Assembly: GCF_031119335.1 (NCBI RefSeq)
Contig: NZ_JAVHXT010000014.1
Coordinates: 56,283 to 119,778, forward strand
Reading direction: 5' to 3'
From: Pedobacter sp.
GTDB taxonomy: Bacteria; Bacteroidota; Bacteroidia; Sphingobacteriales; Sphingobacteriaceae
DNA length: 63,496 bases
Shown: positions 1-8,237 of the stretch, piece after piece
Position numbering within the stretch: the first letter of the stretch is position 1
Layout: each line of letters opens with the position of its first letter
Notes under the pieces: model-generated
The model's database searches: none
The model's input: the letters and a program-made list of their open reading frames with translations, nothing else
Told to the model about the DNA's origin: nothing
Position numbers and translations under genes: made by a program

Positions 1-640
1 CACCTGTGGCGCCCTGTGGGCCAGTGGCACCCGTAGCCCCAACCGCACCATCAGCGCCTGTTGCACCCTGAATACCCTGTGGGCCAGTTGCACCTGTAGC
101 TCCAGCTGCACCACGAAGATCACCTGTCATCGAGCTAGTGCCATCGGTAAATGTTATGGTAACTATACCTGTTGCCGGATTATATATAGTAGAAGTAATA
201 CCTTTACCAGCAGTACCTGTGGCACCAATTGGTCCTTGAGTACCAGTAGCACCAGCCACCCCTTGTTGACCAACGGCTCCAGTATCTCCTTTTAAACCTC
301 TCAAAGATACCCACCCAGTACCGTCCCAATAATAAACTCCAGTACCATCTGGTGTATGTGCAGGGTAAGCTGCTGTACCGCTAAAACCTGTAGCAATAGT
401 TTTGATATTATAAACCATCATTCCCGCTACCGGTGTGCTTCCTGTCGCCAAACCCCATGTGGTGGTATTGGTAAGGTTTACCCTTGGGAACAACAATCCC
501 TTGTTACTGCTTTCTAACTCCAGAATTGAGGCTTTGTTAATAGTTGTAGGGTTATCGCCAATCTTTACTTGTGCATTAACAGACTGCACACATGCGCATA
601 ACAATACGCAAAGCGTAATGCTTCTTAAAATGTTTTTCAT
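1..640 (-). CDS. Collagen-like secreted protein, C-terminus beyond window
   Basis: This reading frame is open from an ATG at 640 to the window edge, giving about 213 residues with no stop. The N-terminus is a signal peptide (MKNILRSITLCVLLCACVQS, then VNAQ). A segment around residues 36-56 (ASILELESSNKGLLFPRVNL) is of the type found at the start of many Bacteroidota surface and fibre proteins. From about residue 115 the sequence is built of Gly-X-Y triplets (GATGPQG, GLKGDTG, GPIGATG), interrupted near residues 145-170 by a non-collagen insert. Collagen-like triplets usually form a trimeric stalk, so a surface or secreted fibre is likely. The C-terminal domain that would define its role is not in the window. 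Function is otherwise unknown. Confidence 0.85.
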   Translation of the reverse strand, partial: MKNILRSITLCVLLCACVQSVNAQVKIGDNPTTINKASILELESSNKGLLFPRVNLTNTTTWGLATGSTPVAGMMVYNIKTIATGFSGTAAYPAHTPDGTGVYYWDGTGWVSLRGLKGDTGAVGQQGVAGATGTQGPIGATGTAGKGITSTIYNPATGIVTITFTDGTSSMTGDLRGAAGATGATGPQGIQGATGADGAVGATGATGPQGATG

Positions 641-952
641 AGGTTGATGTGGTAAAATGTATGTTTGCAAACGCACAACGTACTTGTACCTCAATAGCCA
701 ATTTTTATGCCCACATTAAAAAAGCACCATAAAACAACTAAAAACCTTATATTTACGTTAAGAACAATATAAACACCACCATTTCGTTGTTGTTGTTTTT
801 ACCCAGTTAGCGTAACACTCTCCTCATTATACAAACTCAAACACTTATAAATCAAATAATTAATACAACCAAAAGGAGTACAAACAATATGTTACGCTAT
901 TTTTAGTTGTTGTATCTTTCTTTTCAGTTTACGAAATTTTCCATCTGGCAAC
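641..952. other. Intergenic, AT-rich, no gene seen
   Basis: This is the upstream region of the collagen-like gene. I see no open frame with family resemblance and no clear TAnnTTTG promoter box with a partner. Nothing else is supported. Confidence 0.5.
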
Positions 953-984
953 AAAAAGGTGCGGAAATTTAGTTTCCGCACCTT
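953..984 (-). terminator. Rho-independent terminator of the gene ending at 1012
   Basis: A perfect 10-bp stem (GGTGCGGAAA at 958-967 with TTTCCGCACC at 973-982) is followed on the minus strand by a run of five T residues. It sits just after the stop codon of the outer-membrane protein gene. Confidence 0.85.
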
Positions 985-1011
985 GCTAACGATTACAGCT
1001 AAGATAAAAAA

Positions 1012-3816
1012 CTAACCTACTGTATTTCTCGGATTAGATCTGGTATTTGTAGCCCCAGCTTTAGATATCTTATAATTCAATGAGAAATAAAAATAGCGGT
1101 TAATGGTATTGAAACGTACATCTTCCATCCTACTTGCATTTACAGTTCTATCTATGTTAGTATTCTGATTTAAGATATCGAACCCTTTGACTGCTAATGT
1201 AATTCTACGTTTCATAAGGTACTGTTCCAAACCGGCGTTTAGCAGGAATATATTATTGTTAAATCCATCGGCCCTACCTGCAGTACCGTTATGCTGTAAC
1301 TCTGTGGTGATACGCATATTTTTAACAAACTCCCAACTTACACTTGCATTGTTCCAAAAGCTGAAATACTTGTTATCAATAGCTGCGGGCTGAGAATTAT
1401 TTACCATACTGTATTGCACACCCAAATAAACACCAGCGTTTAACTTATTATCTATATCGTAGCTAAAATTAGCATTCGGGCCAATGTTGTATCTATCGGT
1501 CACATTTTTCTGGGCGTTAATATATGAAGATAGGTGTGATGTAAAGAAGTTAACGCCATAACCCATTCTTAGCCCTTTAATTTTTGTTGGCTGACCGAAG
1601 AAGGTACCCGTATTGATGAAGTAATTGCCATCTACATTAACTGGCTGTACATGCTGAACGCCATTTACATAATTTACGCTATTACCGATGGCATCAATCG
1701 AATAGTTGATTAGGAAATAGCCATTCCAGTACTTGTTGTTATCTGCACTAAACGTATTGAAATTAATTGCCATACGGTGATTTTTAGTAGCTTCCAAAGC
1801 TGGATTTCCTATTCTTTGATACAATGGGTTGTTATTGTTTTGTACCGGTTGCAGGTCGTTAACCGATGGTAGGTTAACCGAAGAGTTATAGTTTAACTGT
1901 ATCGTATGATTAGCTTTATTCTTAAAATTGATAGTTAGTCGCGGTAAAATATTGTAGTATTTTTTGTCTAATTGGTTGATACTTGCTCCTGAACTATTGA
2001 ATGCAGTAGCGTCTAAACCAGTTTCTTGTAGGCCAAAGCCAAAGTTATAAGTCCATTGACTGCGGGTGTGGATAAAACCAAATCTGGCACTTTGCTGCCA
2101 ATTCCTATTATCGAGCGAATTTGAAAAATCGGACACTATGGTTTCATACCTATCTGTAATTGTATTGTAATCGAATGTAAGTTGTTCTGCATCTACCCTA
2201 CTTTGGTTATAGAGATATCCAACATTGGCGCTCCACTTCTTGTTCAGTTGGCGCATGTAGTTTAAATTAAGGGTGTATGATCTTGAAACATTTTCTTGTT
2301 GAGCTTGCTGATTAATCAGATCTTGATCGGCAGTAGCATTCTCATATTTGTTGATCAATGAGTTATTGGTCCAATTTGCGTTGTAGGTATTCTGTGTACC
2401 ATTTAACCTTAAGGAAACCGAGCCATTTTTTAAACGACGTAATGCCGCAAATTCGCCAAAGAGTGCCGGAGTGGTATTTTTCTGATCGAAATATTGCGTT
2501 CCATCGTTAGTTTTGCCAGCCGCATCGAATGCAGAATTAAACCTACGATCGTTGATATTTCTGGTGTAGTTAAGGATGATGTTTGGTCTGAACGTGATAT
2601 CGGTTAAAGAATCTGGATGGTACTCTGCCTTGAAATTAAAGCGGTGTGCCTGGTTGTCAGAATTTCGTATAGAAAGCTCCGATGTTCTTAGCACATCATT
2701 ACTATTGATATCCTGAATAGTTGATAAGCGATTACCGATACCATTTGAAAAATATGTGAAGTAGCTGCTGCTAATGGCCAGTTTATTATTTTTGCCCCAG
2801 CTATTGCTGTAGTTTAGGCCGCCGCTATGGGTGGTGACCTCTCCTATCGCATTATTATCGAACACACCAGAACCGCCAATGGTGGTGCGTCCGTTATTTA
2901 CGTTGATAGAGAAGCTGCCTCCAGCTGGTGGTGCAAAAATGTTCCCGATGTTTCCGCCGGTAAAGCTGTTTAAATCTTCGAACTGGAAGCTGGCATTGCT
3001 AAGGTTATTGCTCATACCCAAAATTGCAAACTGTAGATTTTTATTGAAATGATTTGCACTCAAATAGCTGTTGTAACGATCGGTTGTGCCACTTGCTAAG
3101 TTCGCATTACCAAACCATCCACGTTTTTTATCTTCTTTAATGGTTAAGTTCAATACTTTTTCACGTTGGCCATCATCTATACCTGTGGCTTTTGCCTCCA
3201 GTGTTTTACTGTCTATCACTTGTACTTTTGCAATAGCATCTGCTGGTAAATTCTTGGTTGCAGTTTTGGGGTCAGTACCGAAAAAATCTTTTCCATCAAC
3301 AGTTAATCTTGAAACTTTTTGTCCCTGCACCAAAATATTTCCATCTCGGTCTACCTCTACCCCGGGAAGTTTCTTCAACAATTCTTCTACGGCTGCGTTT
3401 GGTTGGGTTTTAAAAGCTCCAGCATTGTATTCTATTGTGTCGGGCTTTATTTTAACATTGGCCTGCTGACCCGTTACGTTTACTTCTTTAAGTTTCAACG
3501 CATCTTCCTGCATTTGCAAAGTTCCCAATTCTAAGTTTCCAGTTACTTCTATTGGTTTTAAAATAGATTTATAACCTAAGGCTGAAATTTTAAGGTTGTA
3601 TTTTCCATTCTTTAGATCTTTAAATGAAAATTCTCCGTTAAAACTGGTTAATGCACCTGTTCTCTTGCTCGAATCTGCCTGTTCGGTTAATAGTACGGCA
3701 GCATAAGCCACAGCTTCCTTATTGGTTTCGGCTTGTAATTTACCAGACAAGCGGCTTTGTGCGAAAGTCTTCGTAGTTAATAGGCAGCAGATGATCAGAA
3801 ATAGTTTTGTTTTCAT
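1012..3816 (-). CDS. Outer-membrane beta-barrel protein with carboxypeptidase-regulatory domain
   Basis: A 934-residue protein with a signal peptide (MKTKLFLIICCLLTTKTFAQ). Residues about 22-100 form a CarboxypepD_reg-like beta-sandwich. Residues about 110-215 resemble a TonB-receptor plug (LKKLPGVEVDRDGNILVQGQ; VSRLTVDGKDFFG). The rest is Asn/Tyr-rich alternating strand sequence typical of the OMP_b-brl_3 family of Bacteroidota. Such proteins are TonB-receptor relatives whose substrates are mostly unknown. There is no SusD partner beside it, so it is not a SusC/SusD pair. The gene stands alone, with its own terminator downstream and a 0.9-kb repeat-rich gap upstream. The ATG at 3816 is directly followed by the signal peptide, which fixes the start. 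Confidence 0.88.
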   Translation of the reverse strand: MKTKLFLIICCLLTTKTFAQSRLSGKLQAETNKEAVAYAAVLLTEQADSSKRTGALTSFNGEFSFKDLKNGKYNLKISALGYKSILKPIEVTGNLELGTLQMQEDALKLKEVNVTGQQANVKIKPDTIEYNAGAFKTQPNAAVEELLKKLPGVEVDRDGNILVQGQKVSRLTVDGKDFFGTDPKTATKNLPADAIAKVQVIDSKTLEAKATGIDDGQREKVLNLTIKEDKKRGWFGNANLASGTTDRYNSYLSANHFNKNLQFAILGMSNNLSNASFQFEDLNSFTGGNIGNIFAPPAGGSFSINVNNGRTTIGGSGVFDNNAIGEVTTHSGGLNYSNSWGKNNKLAISSSYFTYFSNGIGNRLSTIQDINSNDVLRTSELSIRNSDNQAHRFNFKAEYHPDSLTDITFRPNIILNYTRNINDRRFNSAFDAAGKTNDGTQYFDQKNTTPALFGEFAALRRLKNGSVSLRLNGTQNTYNANWTNNSLINKYENATADQDLINQQAQQENVSRSYTLNLNYMRQLNKKWSANVGYLYNQSRVDAEQLTFDYNTITDRYETIVSDFSNSLDNRNWQQSARFGFIHTRSQWTYNFGFGLQETGLDATAFNSSGASINQLDKKYYNILPRLTINFKNKANHTIQLNYNSSVNLPSVNDLQPVQNNNNPLYQRIGNPALEATKNHRMAINFNTFSADNNKYWNGYFLINYSIDAIGNSVNYVNGVQHVQPVNVDGNYFINTGTFFGQPTKIKGLRMGYGVNFFTSHLSSYINAQKNVTDRYNIGPNANFSYDIDNKLNAGVYLGVQYSMVNNSQPAAIDNKYFSFWNNASVSWEFVKNMRITTELQHNGTAGRADGFNNNIFLLNAGLEQYLMKRRITLAVKGFDILNQNTNIDRTVNASRMEDVRFNTINRYFYFSLNYKISKAGATNTRSNPRNTVG

Positions 3817-4001
3817 TTATGTCTTTTTTGGTTTTGTGCAGGCTCGGATTTTAAGACCTACAATTCATAAGACGCAAGGCGATTTGGAATGTGACACTTT
3901 TTCTGAAAAATTTTATAAATATTTTTCTAAGTGTGATGCTAGTGGAAATTTGGTTGGGATATGATGGTGAATTAACAATAGGTTTCATTGATTAGATGCG
4001 C

Positions 4002-4488
4002 AGAAAAGGTCGCTCCTACGGAGCTTGTATTGATTGGATCATTACCCTACCAAAAGTATGCCTCTACGAGGCAATGCAAAGTCGAGAAACATCAAAAGCG
4101 ATGATTTAGTTATAGGTTGAGAGAACACCGTAAGTGTTCGGAAGAATTTAAAGCATTTAATTCTTACATACCACAAATAGAAATAAGGGCTTTAAGGTTC
4201 AAATGATACAAAAATCTTTGTGTTCCTTTGTGTCTTTGTGGTTAATTTTTAATCTTCCGAACACTTATGATGATAAACACACAACTGCCAGAATTCTAGT
4301 TGATATAGTAAAAGCCTCGTAGAGGCGACCTATTGGTAACAAACTACTGCCTTCTGCTAAAGCTCCGTAGGAGCGACCTTATAAAAAACATAACATTACA
4401 AGAAAGGCCACTCCTACGGAGCTTATGTCGATTGGATGATTACGCTACCAAAAGTATGCCTCTGCGAGGCAATGCAAAGTCGAGAAAT
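4002..4488. repeat. REP-like palindrome cluster, two direct copies plus inverted copies
   Basis: This gap of about 900 bp has no gene. A unit of about 88 bp occurs at 4002-4090 and again at 4401-4488 with few differences. Each unit carries two 13-nt hairpins with three-base loops: GCTCCTACGGAGC (4012-4024; variant at 4410-4422) and GCCTCTACGAGGC (4060-4072; variant at 4458-4470). Inverted copies of both lie between them: GCCTCGTAGAGGC at 4314-4326 and GCTCCGTAGGAGC at 4362-4374. The size and mosaic layout match bacterial interspersed (REP/BIME) elements. Confidence 0.8.
4131..4267. repeat. 137-bp segment bounded by perfect 15-bp inverted repeats
   Basis: TAAGTGTTCGGAAGA at 4131-4145 is matched by its exact reverse complement at 4253-4267. 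A nested hairpin (GAACAC/GTGTTC, about 4122-4138) overlaps the left end. The segment lies inside the REP cluster and has no coding potential, so it resembles a small miniature inverted-repeat element. Confidence 0.6.
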
Positions 4489-4663
4489 ATTTGAAGTAGA
4501 CGGCAATGTCATGTTCAACGTAGTACAATTTGAGGGGATAATTCCCGCACAAACTTATGTTAATTAGACCTGATTGTAGCGTGCATGCAGCCCATGCAAT
4601 GGGCAAATAAAGCGGAAAGCAGGGCGGGTTTGAGATAGATGCAGCGAACAAGCTCTTCTAAAA

Positions 4664-4693
4664 CAAAAAAACCCGCAAGGGTTAACTTACGGG
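4664..4693 (-). terminator. Terminator of the M1 peptidase gene
   Basis: On the minus strand, CCCGTAAG (4686-4693) pairs with CTTGCGGG (4672-4679) through one G-T pair, across a six-base loop, followed by seven T residues. It lies 25 bp after the peptidase stop codon. Confidence 0.85.
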
Positions 4694-4717
4694 ATTGATA
4701 TGTGCTTAGGATGGTTA

Positions 4718-6688
4718 TTAGTTACCTGTCCATTTGTTATTGTCAGCATTGCTATCTGGCAATGTTTGTTGCGGATCTAGCACCACCTCTACCACTTCTT
4801 CTGTAGTTGGGTAACGCACCACCCAGCTGGTATTTTTCATCCAAACATCGGCAGCAACTTTAACTAAATCTGTTTTGCCACTTTTGGTTTTAATACCTAA
4901 AATGATTGGCATTGGCATTTTATCTAAATTATCAACTTTGATGTTATAAGCCGTGATAGCACCATTATTTTTAAGCTCTTTAACTTCAGAAATACCTTGA
5001 TCCATTTTCCAGTTGTTCAAGAACCAACTTTTCCAGAACCAGCTCAAATCTTCGCCAGCTGCATTTTCCATAGTACGGAAGAAATCATTAGGTGTTGGGT
5101 GTTTGTAAGCCCAGTTGTTGATATACTGGCGGAAGGCGTAATCAAACCTGTCTTTACCCAAAATTTGATCTCTTAGGATGTGGAGTGCCCAACTAGGTTT
5201 GTAATACAAGTTGATACCTATGTTAGCTTCAGCCATACCATCGGGCATTAACATCATGTTTTCGAATTTTGGATTACCAATAACTTGTTTACCGATGGCG
5301 TGCATATTCATTTTGCGTGGTTTGTACTCGCCGTTGTTAAATTCTGTACTCGATAAATCGTTGATGAAAGTGTTGAAACCTTCGTCCATCCAACCGAATT
5401 TACGTTCGTTAGATCCCACAATCATTGGGAACCAAATGTGGCCAAACTCGTGGTCAATTACGCCCCAAGCATCGCCTTTTTTAGCTTTCCAACCGCAAAA
5501 CACAATACCTGGATACTCCATACCGCCAATATTTGTGGCTACGTTCACCGCCATTGGGTATGGATATTCTAACCACATTTTTGAGTAATGCTCTATAGAA
5601 GCTTTTACGTACTCTACCGCTCTACCATAACCATCGTTGCCATTACTCTCTACCGGATGTGCAGAAACCGCCAACGATTTTTTACCGCTAGGCAAGTTGA
5701 TACGTGCGGCATCTAAAACAAAGGCTTTTGATGACGACCAAGCTGCATCGCGGGTATTAAGCATTTTGAATTTCCAAGTCAATTTATCTTTTGCAGGGCG
5801 AGATTTTGGATCTGTTACTTCAGCTTCAGACCTGATGTGAACCGTTTTATCGCTGTTTTTAGCTTCATTCCAGCGTTGTAGTTGTGTTGCCGTAAATACT
5901 TCTTGTGGGTTTAATAACTCTCCAGAACCCATTACAATGTGGTTTGCAGGCACAGTTACATCGAAAGTGATGTCACCAAATTCGCAATAGAACTCACCAG
6001 CACCCCAATAAGGCAAAGTGTTCCATCCTAAAACGTCATCATATACGCTCATACGTGGAAACCATTGTGCTACCGCGAAGATTTCTCCATTTTTAGTGGT
6101 TAAATGGCCTGTTCTATCTGAGCCCAACACAGGGATTTGATAGGTATAGTCCATTTTGATTACTGCTACATCGCCATTTGCAGCCATTGGTTGTTCTAGG
6201 CGGATTTGCATACGTGTATCTTCTACCAAAGAAGTAAATTTGACAGTTTTTGCTTTTTGAGAAACAGACAGGTTGGTAATTTCGTAGCCACCGCTGAAGT
6301 TTTCGCCCTGCGCACCATATCTACTTTTAGCTGGTGTAATAGACAAACCACGAGAACCTTCTTTAAATGAGTTTTGATCTAACTGCAACCACAAATAAGG
6401 CAATTTCTCTGGACTATTATTTTTGTAGGTGATAGTAATGGTAGCTTTAACTTTACTGGTAGCTTCATCTAGCGTGGCGCTGATGTTGTAATCTACACGG
6501 TTTTGCCAATATTTAGGACCTGGAGCACCACTCGCAGAGCGATATTCGTTTCCATTTTGGGTATAAAAAAGTGGACTGAAAGCTTCTTCTGGTACATATT
6601 TAGAAACTAGCTTATCTTGAGCAAAACTCAATTGTCCAAATAATACGGTTATTGCAACCGCAAATGATTTCAATAAGGTTTTTTGCAT
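4718..6688 (-). CDS. M1-family (gluzincin) zinc metallopeptidase, secreted
   Basis: A 656-residue protein with signal peptide ([20 protein letters not shown], then SFAQ). The zinc site is HEFGH at residues 413-417, with Glu414 catalytic. The third ligand is Glu436 in WMDEGF, 18 residues after His417, the exact M1 spacing. A GGMEYP motif upstream corresponds to the GxMEN substrate-binding loop of M1 aminopeptidases. The N-terminal half is the beta-sandwich typical of the family. The expected activity is aminopeptidase-type peptide cleavage in the periplasm or outside the cell. Substrates are not deducible. The next gene on this strand (6762-7484) lies 73 bp upstream, so co-transcription is possible. 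Confidence 0.92.
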   Translation of the reverse strand: MQKTLLKSFAVAITVLFGQLSFAQDKLVSKYVPEEAFSPLFYTQNGNEYRSASGAPGPKYWQNRVDYNISATLDEATSKVKATITITYKNNSPEKLPYLWLQLDQNSFKEGSRGLSITPAKSRYGAQGENFSGGYEITNLSVSQKAKTVKFTSLVEDTRMQIRLEQPMAANGDVAVIKMDYTYQIPVLGSDRTGHLTTKNGEIFAVAQWFPRMSVYDDVLGWNTLPYWGAGEFYCEFGDITFDVTVPANHIVMGSGELLNPQEVFTATQLQRWNEAKNSDKTVHIRSEAEVTDPKSRPAKDKLTWKFKMLNTRDAAWSSSKAFVLDAARINLPSGKKSLAVSAHPVESNGNDGYGRAVEYVKASIEHYSKMWLEYPYPMAVNVATNIGGMEYPGIVFCGWKAKKGDAWGVIDHEFGHIWFPMIVGSNERKFGWMDEGFNTFINDLSSTEFNNGEYKPRKMNMHAIGKQVIGNPKFENMMLMPDGMAEANIGINLYYKPSWALHILRDQILGKDRFDYAFRQYINNWAYKHPTPNDFFRTMENAAGEDLSWFWKSWFLNNWKMDQGISEVKELKNNGAITAYNIKVDNLDKMPMPIILGIKTKSGKTDLVKVAADVWMKNTSWVVRYPTTEEVVEVVLDPQQTLPDSNADNNKWTGN

Positions 6689-6761
6689 GTTTAATTATTT
6701 TGTTGCTAAGGTAAATGGAAAATAGCAATTTTCAATTTTGGCACATGAATATTACCAATGA

Positions 6762-7484
6762 CTAGGGTTTACCTTTCAATTTTGGTAAAGCAGGTAGCTT
6801 GCGAGCATCGGCAGGTAGTTTTTTCCACTCATTAAAAGTGGTTGCAATGTAATAAGTATAGTCAAAAGGTGTGTCTGCCTTTACTTGTTCTACCGTTGGG
6901 CGGTACAAGCCAATGTAATCATCCAAATCCTTTTCTTTGTAGTTTACCAGTTTCTGGATAACCGTTTTATTAAAGTTTTTGGAAATTTCTTCATTAATAT
7001 CTGCTGCTTCTTCGAGCTCACGCTCTTTTGCCTGTTGCTTACGCCATTTGCCATAACCTAAGTTTAAACGCAGCCCTCCCTTTTCTTTCGAAGCATCTAC
7101 CCTTTTAGCTGCTACTGCATCTGGGTCTTTAGTATCCAAATACGGAGAAATCTTTACGGTGGTAACATCTACCGTGTTCAGGGTATTCACTGCCAATCTC
7201 AAATAGATATTCTTGGGAAATAAATTTACCAAGTAAACAGTATCGGTTTGATAGCCCATAGAAGCGTAAGATATAAGATCTCCCTTTTTTGCTTGTATGG
7301 CATAACGTCCGTCTTTATCGGTTAGCACTACCGCTTTAGAAGTTAAATTTCTTACCGAAACACCTTGTAGGGCAGTACCACGTTGTTCGTTATCAAAAAC
7401 ATTTCCGGTAACATAAGTCTCTTGAGCCATTGCAGCACAGGGCAATAACAAAAAAATAAATAAATATAGTTTCTTCAGCATCAT
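6762..7484 (-). CDS. Carboxypeptidase-regulatory-like (transthyretin-like) domain protein
   Basis: About 240 residues. I place the start at the ATG at 7484; a TTG one codon earlier is in frame but less likely. The signal peptide (MMLKKLYLFIFLLLPCAAMA) is followed by a CarboxypepD_reg-like domain (about residues 22-105), with the typical VTGNVFDN, GVSVRNL, DKDGRYAIQAKKGD and YASMGYQTD steps. The C-terminal half is charged and mostly helical (KWRKQQAKERELEEAADI) and not recognised. Such proteins are common in the Bacteroidota envelope and have no assigned activity. It lies just upstream of the M1 peptidase gene on the same strand. Confidence 0.8.
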   Translation of the reverse strand: MMLKKLYLFIFLLLPCAAMAQETYVTGNVFDNEQRGTALQGVSVRNLTSKAVVLTDKDGRYAIQAKKGDLISYASMGYQTDTVYLVNLFPKNIYLRLAVNTLNTVDVTTVKISPYLDTKDPDAVAAKRVDASKEKGGLRLNLGYGKWRKQQAKERELEEAADINEEISKNFNKTVIQKLVNYKEKDLDDYIGLYRPTVEQVKADTPFDYTYYIATTFNEWKKLPADARKLPALPKLKGKP

Positions 7485-7544
7485 CAAATGTAAGTTACTT
7501 TACGCTTTGCGTAACCCGTTTAACAAAATTTAACAAGCCTATTA

Positions 7545-7892
7545 CTACTTTAGCAAAGCTTGATATTCCTCTTCCTTAAAGCCCAGCAAAATCGCTTTAC
7601 CATCTTTTTCTACAATTGGTCTTTTAATGGCACTTGTGTTGGCTAACAAATATTCAATTACGGCATCGGGTGTATTAATTTTTGCCTGTTCTTCCTTTGT
7701 CAACTTCTTAAAGGTTAAACCCGCTTTGTTAATCACCTTCTCCCAGCCAAAAGTGTTAAACCATTCGGTTAATTTTTCGGCAGTAATTCCTTTTTTCTTA
7801 AAATCGTGAAATTCATATTCGCTGCCATTATTCTTTAACCAGTCTTGCGCTTTCTTTACTGTATTACAATTGGGAATGCCGTATAGTTTCAT
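7545..7892 (-). CDS. ArsC/Spx-family (YffB-like) thioredoxin-fold reductase
   Basis: A 115-residue cytoplasmic protein. MKLYGIPNCNTVKKAQDWL at the N-terminus has a single cysteine (Cys9) in the NCNTVKKA motif, as in the YffB/Spx branch of the ArsC family. It is followed by EFHDFKKKG and the C-terminal KRPIVEKDG, where the Arg-Pro pair is the family signature. YffB-like proteins are glutathione- or thiol-linked reductases of unclear substrate, and Spx proteins bind RNA polymerase. With a lone cysteine and no CxxC, a classical Spx redox switch is unlikely. Length is normal for the family. Confidence 0.85.
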   Translation of the reverse strand: MKLYGIPNCNTVKKAQDWLKNNGSEYEFHDFKKKGITAEKLTEWFNTFGWEKVINKAGLTFKKLTKEEQAKINTPDAVIEYLLANTSAIKRPIVEKDGKAILLGFKEEEYQALLK

Positions 7893-7995
7893 TGTTTTTA
7901 ATTTCTTTTGAAGCGCTAAAGTTAATAAAACTAAGCACTTTAAATAAACCAGTTATTAGCTGATATAGGTAAATCGCTTTTAAAAATCAAAAAGA

Positions 7996-8133
7996 TTTGG
8001 CTAAAGCCATATTGTAACCTTTTATACTGTCCGTTGGCTGAAGCCAAACGGCAATGAATTTCCTTTATGCCGTTTCATTGCCGTCCCATTTATGGGGCGG
8101 ATATTTAGGGAAACAAACAAGGCTTTAGCCAAA
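7996..8133. repeat. Inverted-repeat element TTTGGCTAAAGCC
   Basis: The 345-bp gap before the hybrid kinase holds TTTGGCTAAAGCC (7996-8008) and its exact reverse complement at 8121-8133. Between them are a hairpin (CCGTTGGCT/AGCCAAACGG around 8031-8051) and a second inverted pair based on AACGGCAATGAA. I see no gene here. It resembles a small non-coding dispersed palindromic element. Confidence 0.6.
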
Positions 8134-8237
8134 ATTGTTTTCAAAAGCAATTTCCCTAGTAGCTGATACTTTTAGTTCCCTTCTTATTTCCCTAATGTGT
8201 ATCTTAGCTACCTTTATATCACATCAATAGGGTTCTT

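Noticed and set aside
3086..3469. 127-codon plus-strand frame
   Set aside because: Antisense to the plug region of the outer-membrane protein gene; no family resemblance.
4445..4651. 68-codon minus-strand frame
   Set aside because: Begins inside the REP-like cluster and shows no protein-like features or conserved motif.
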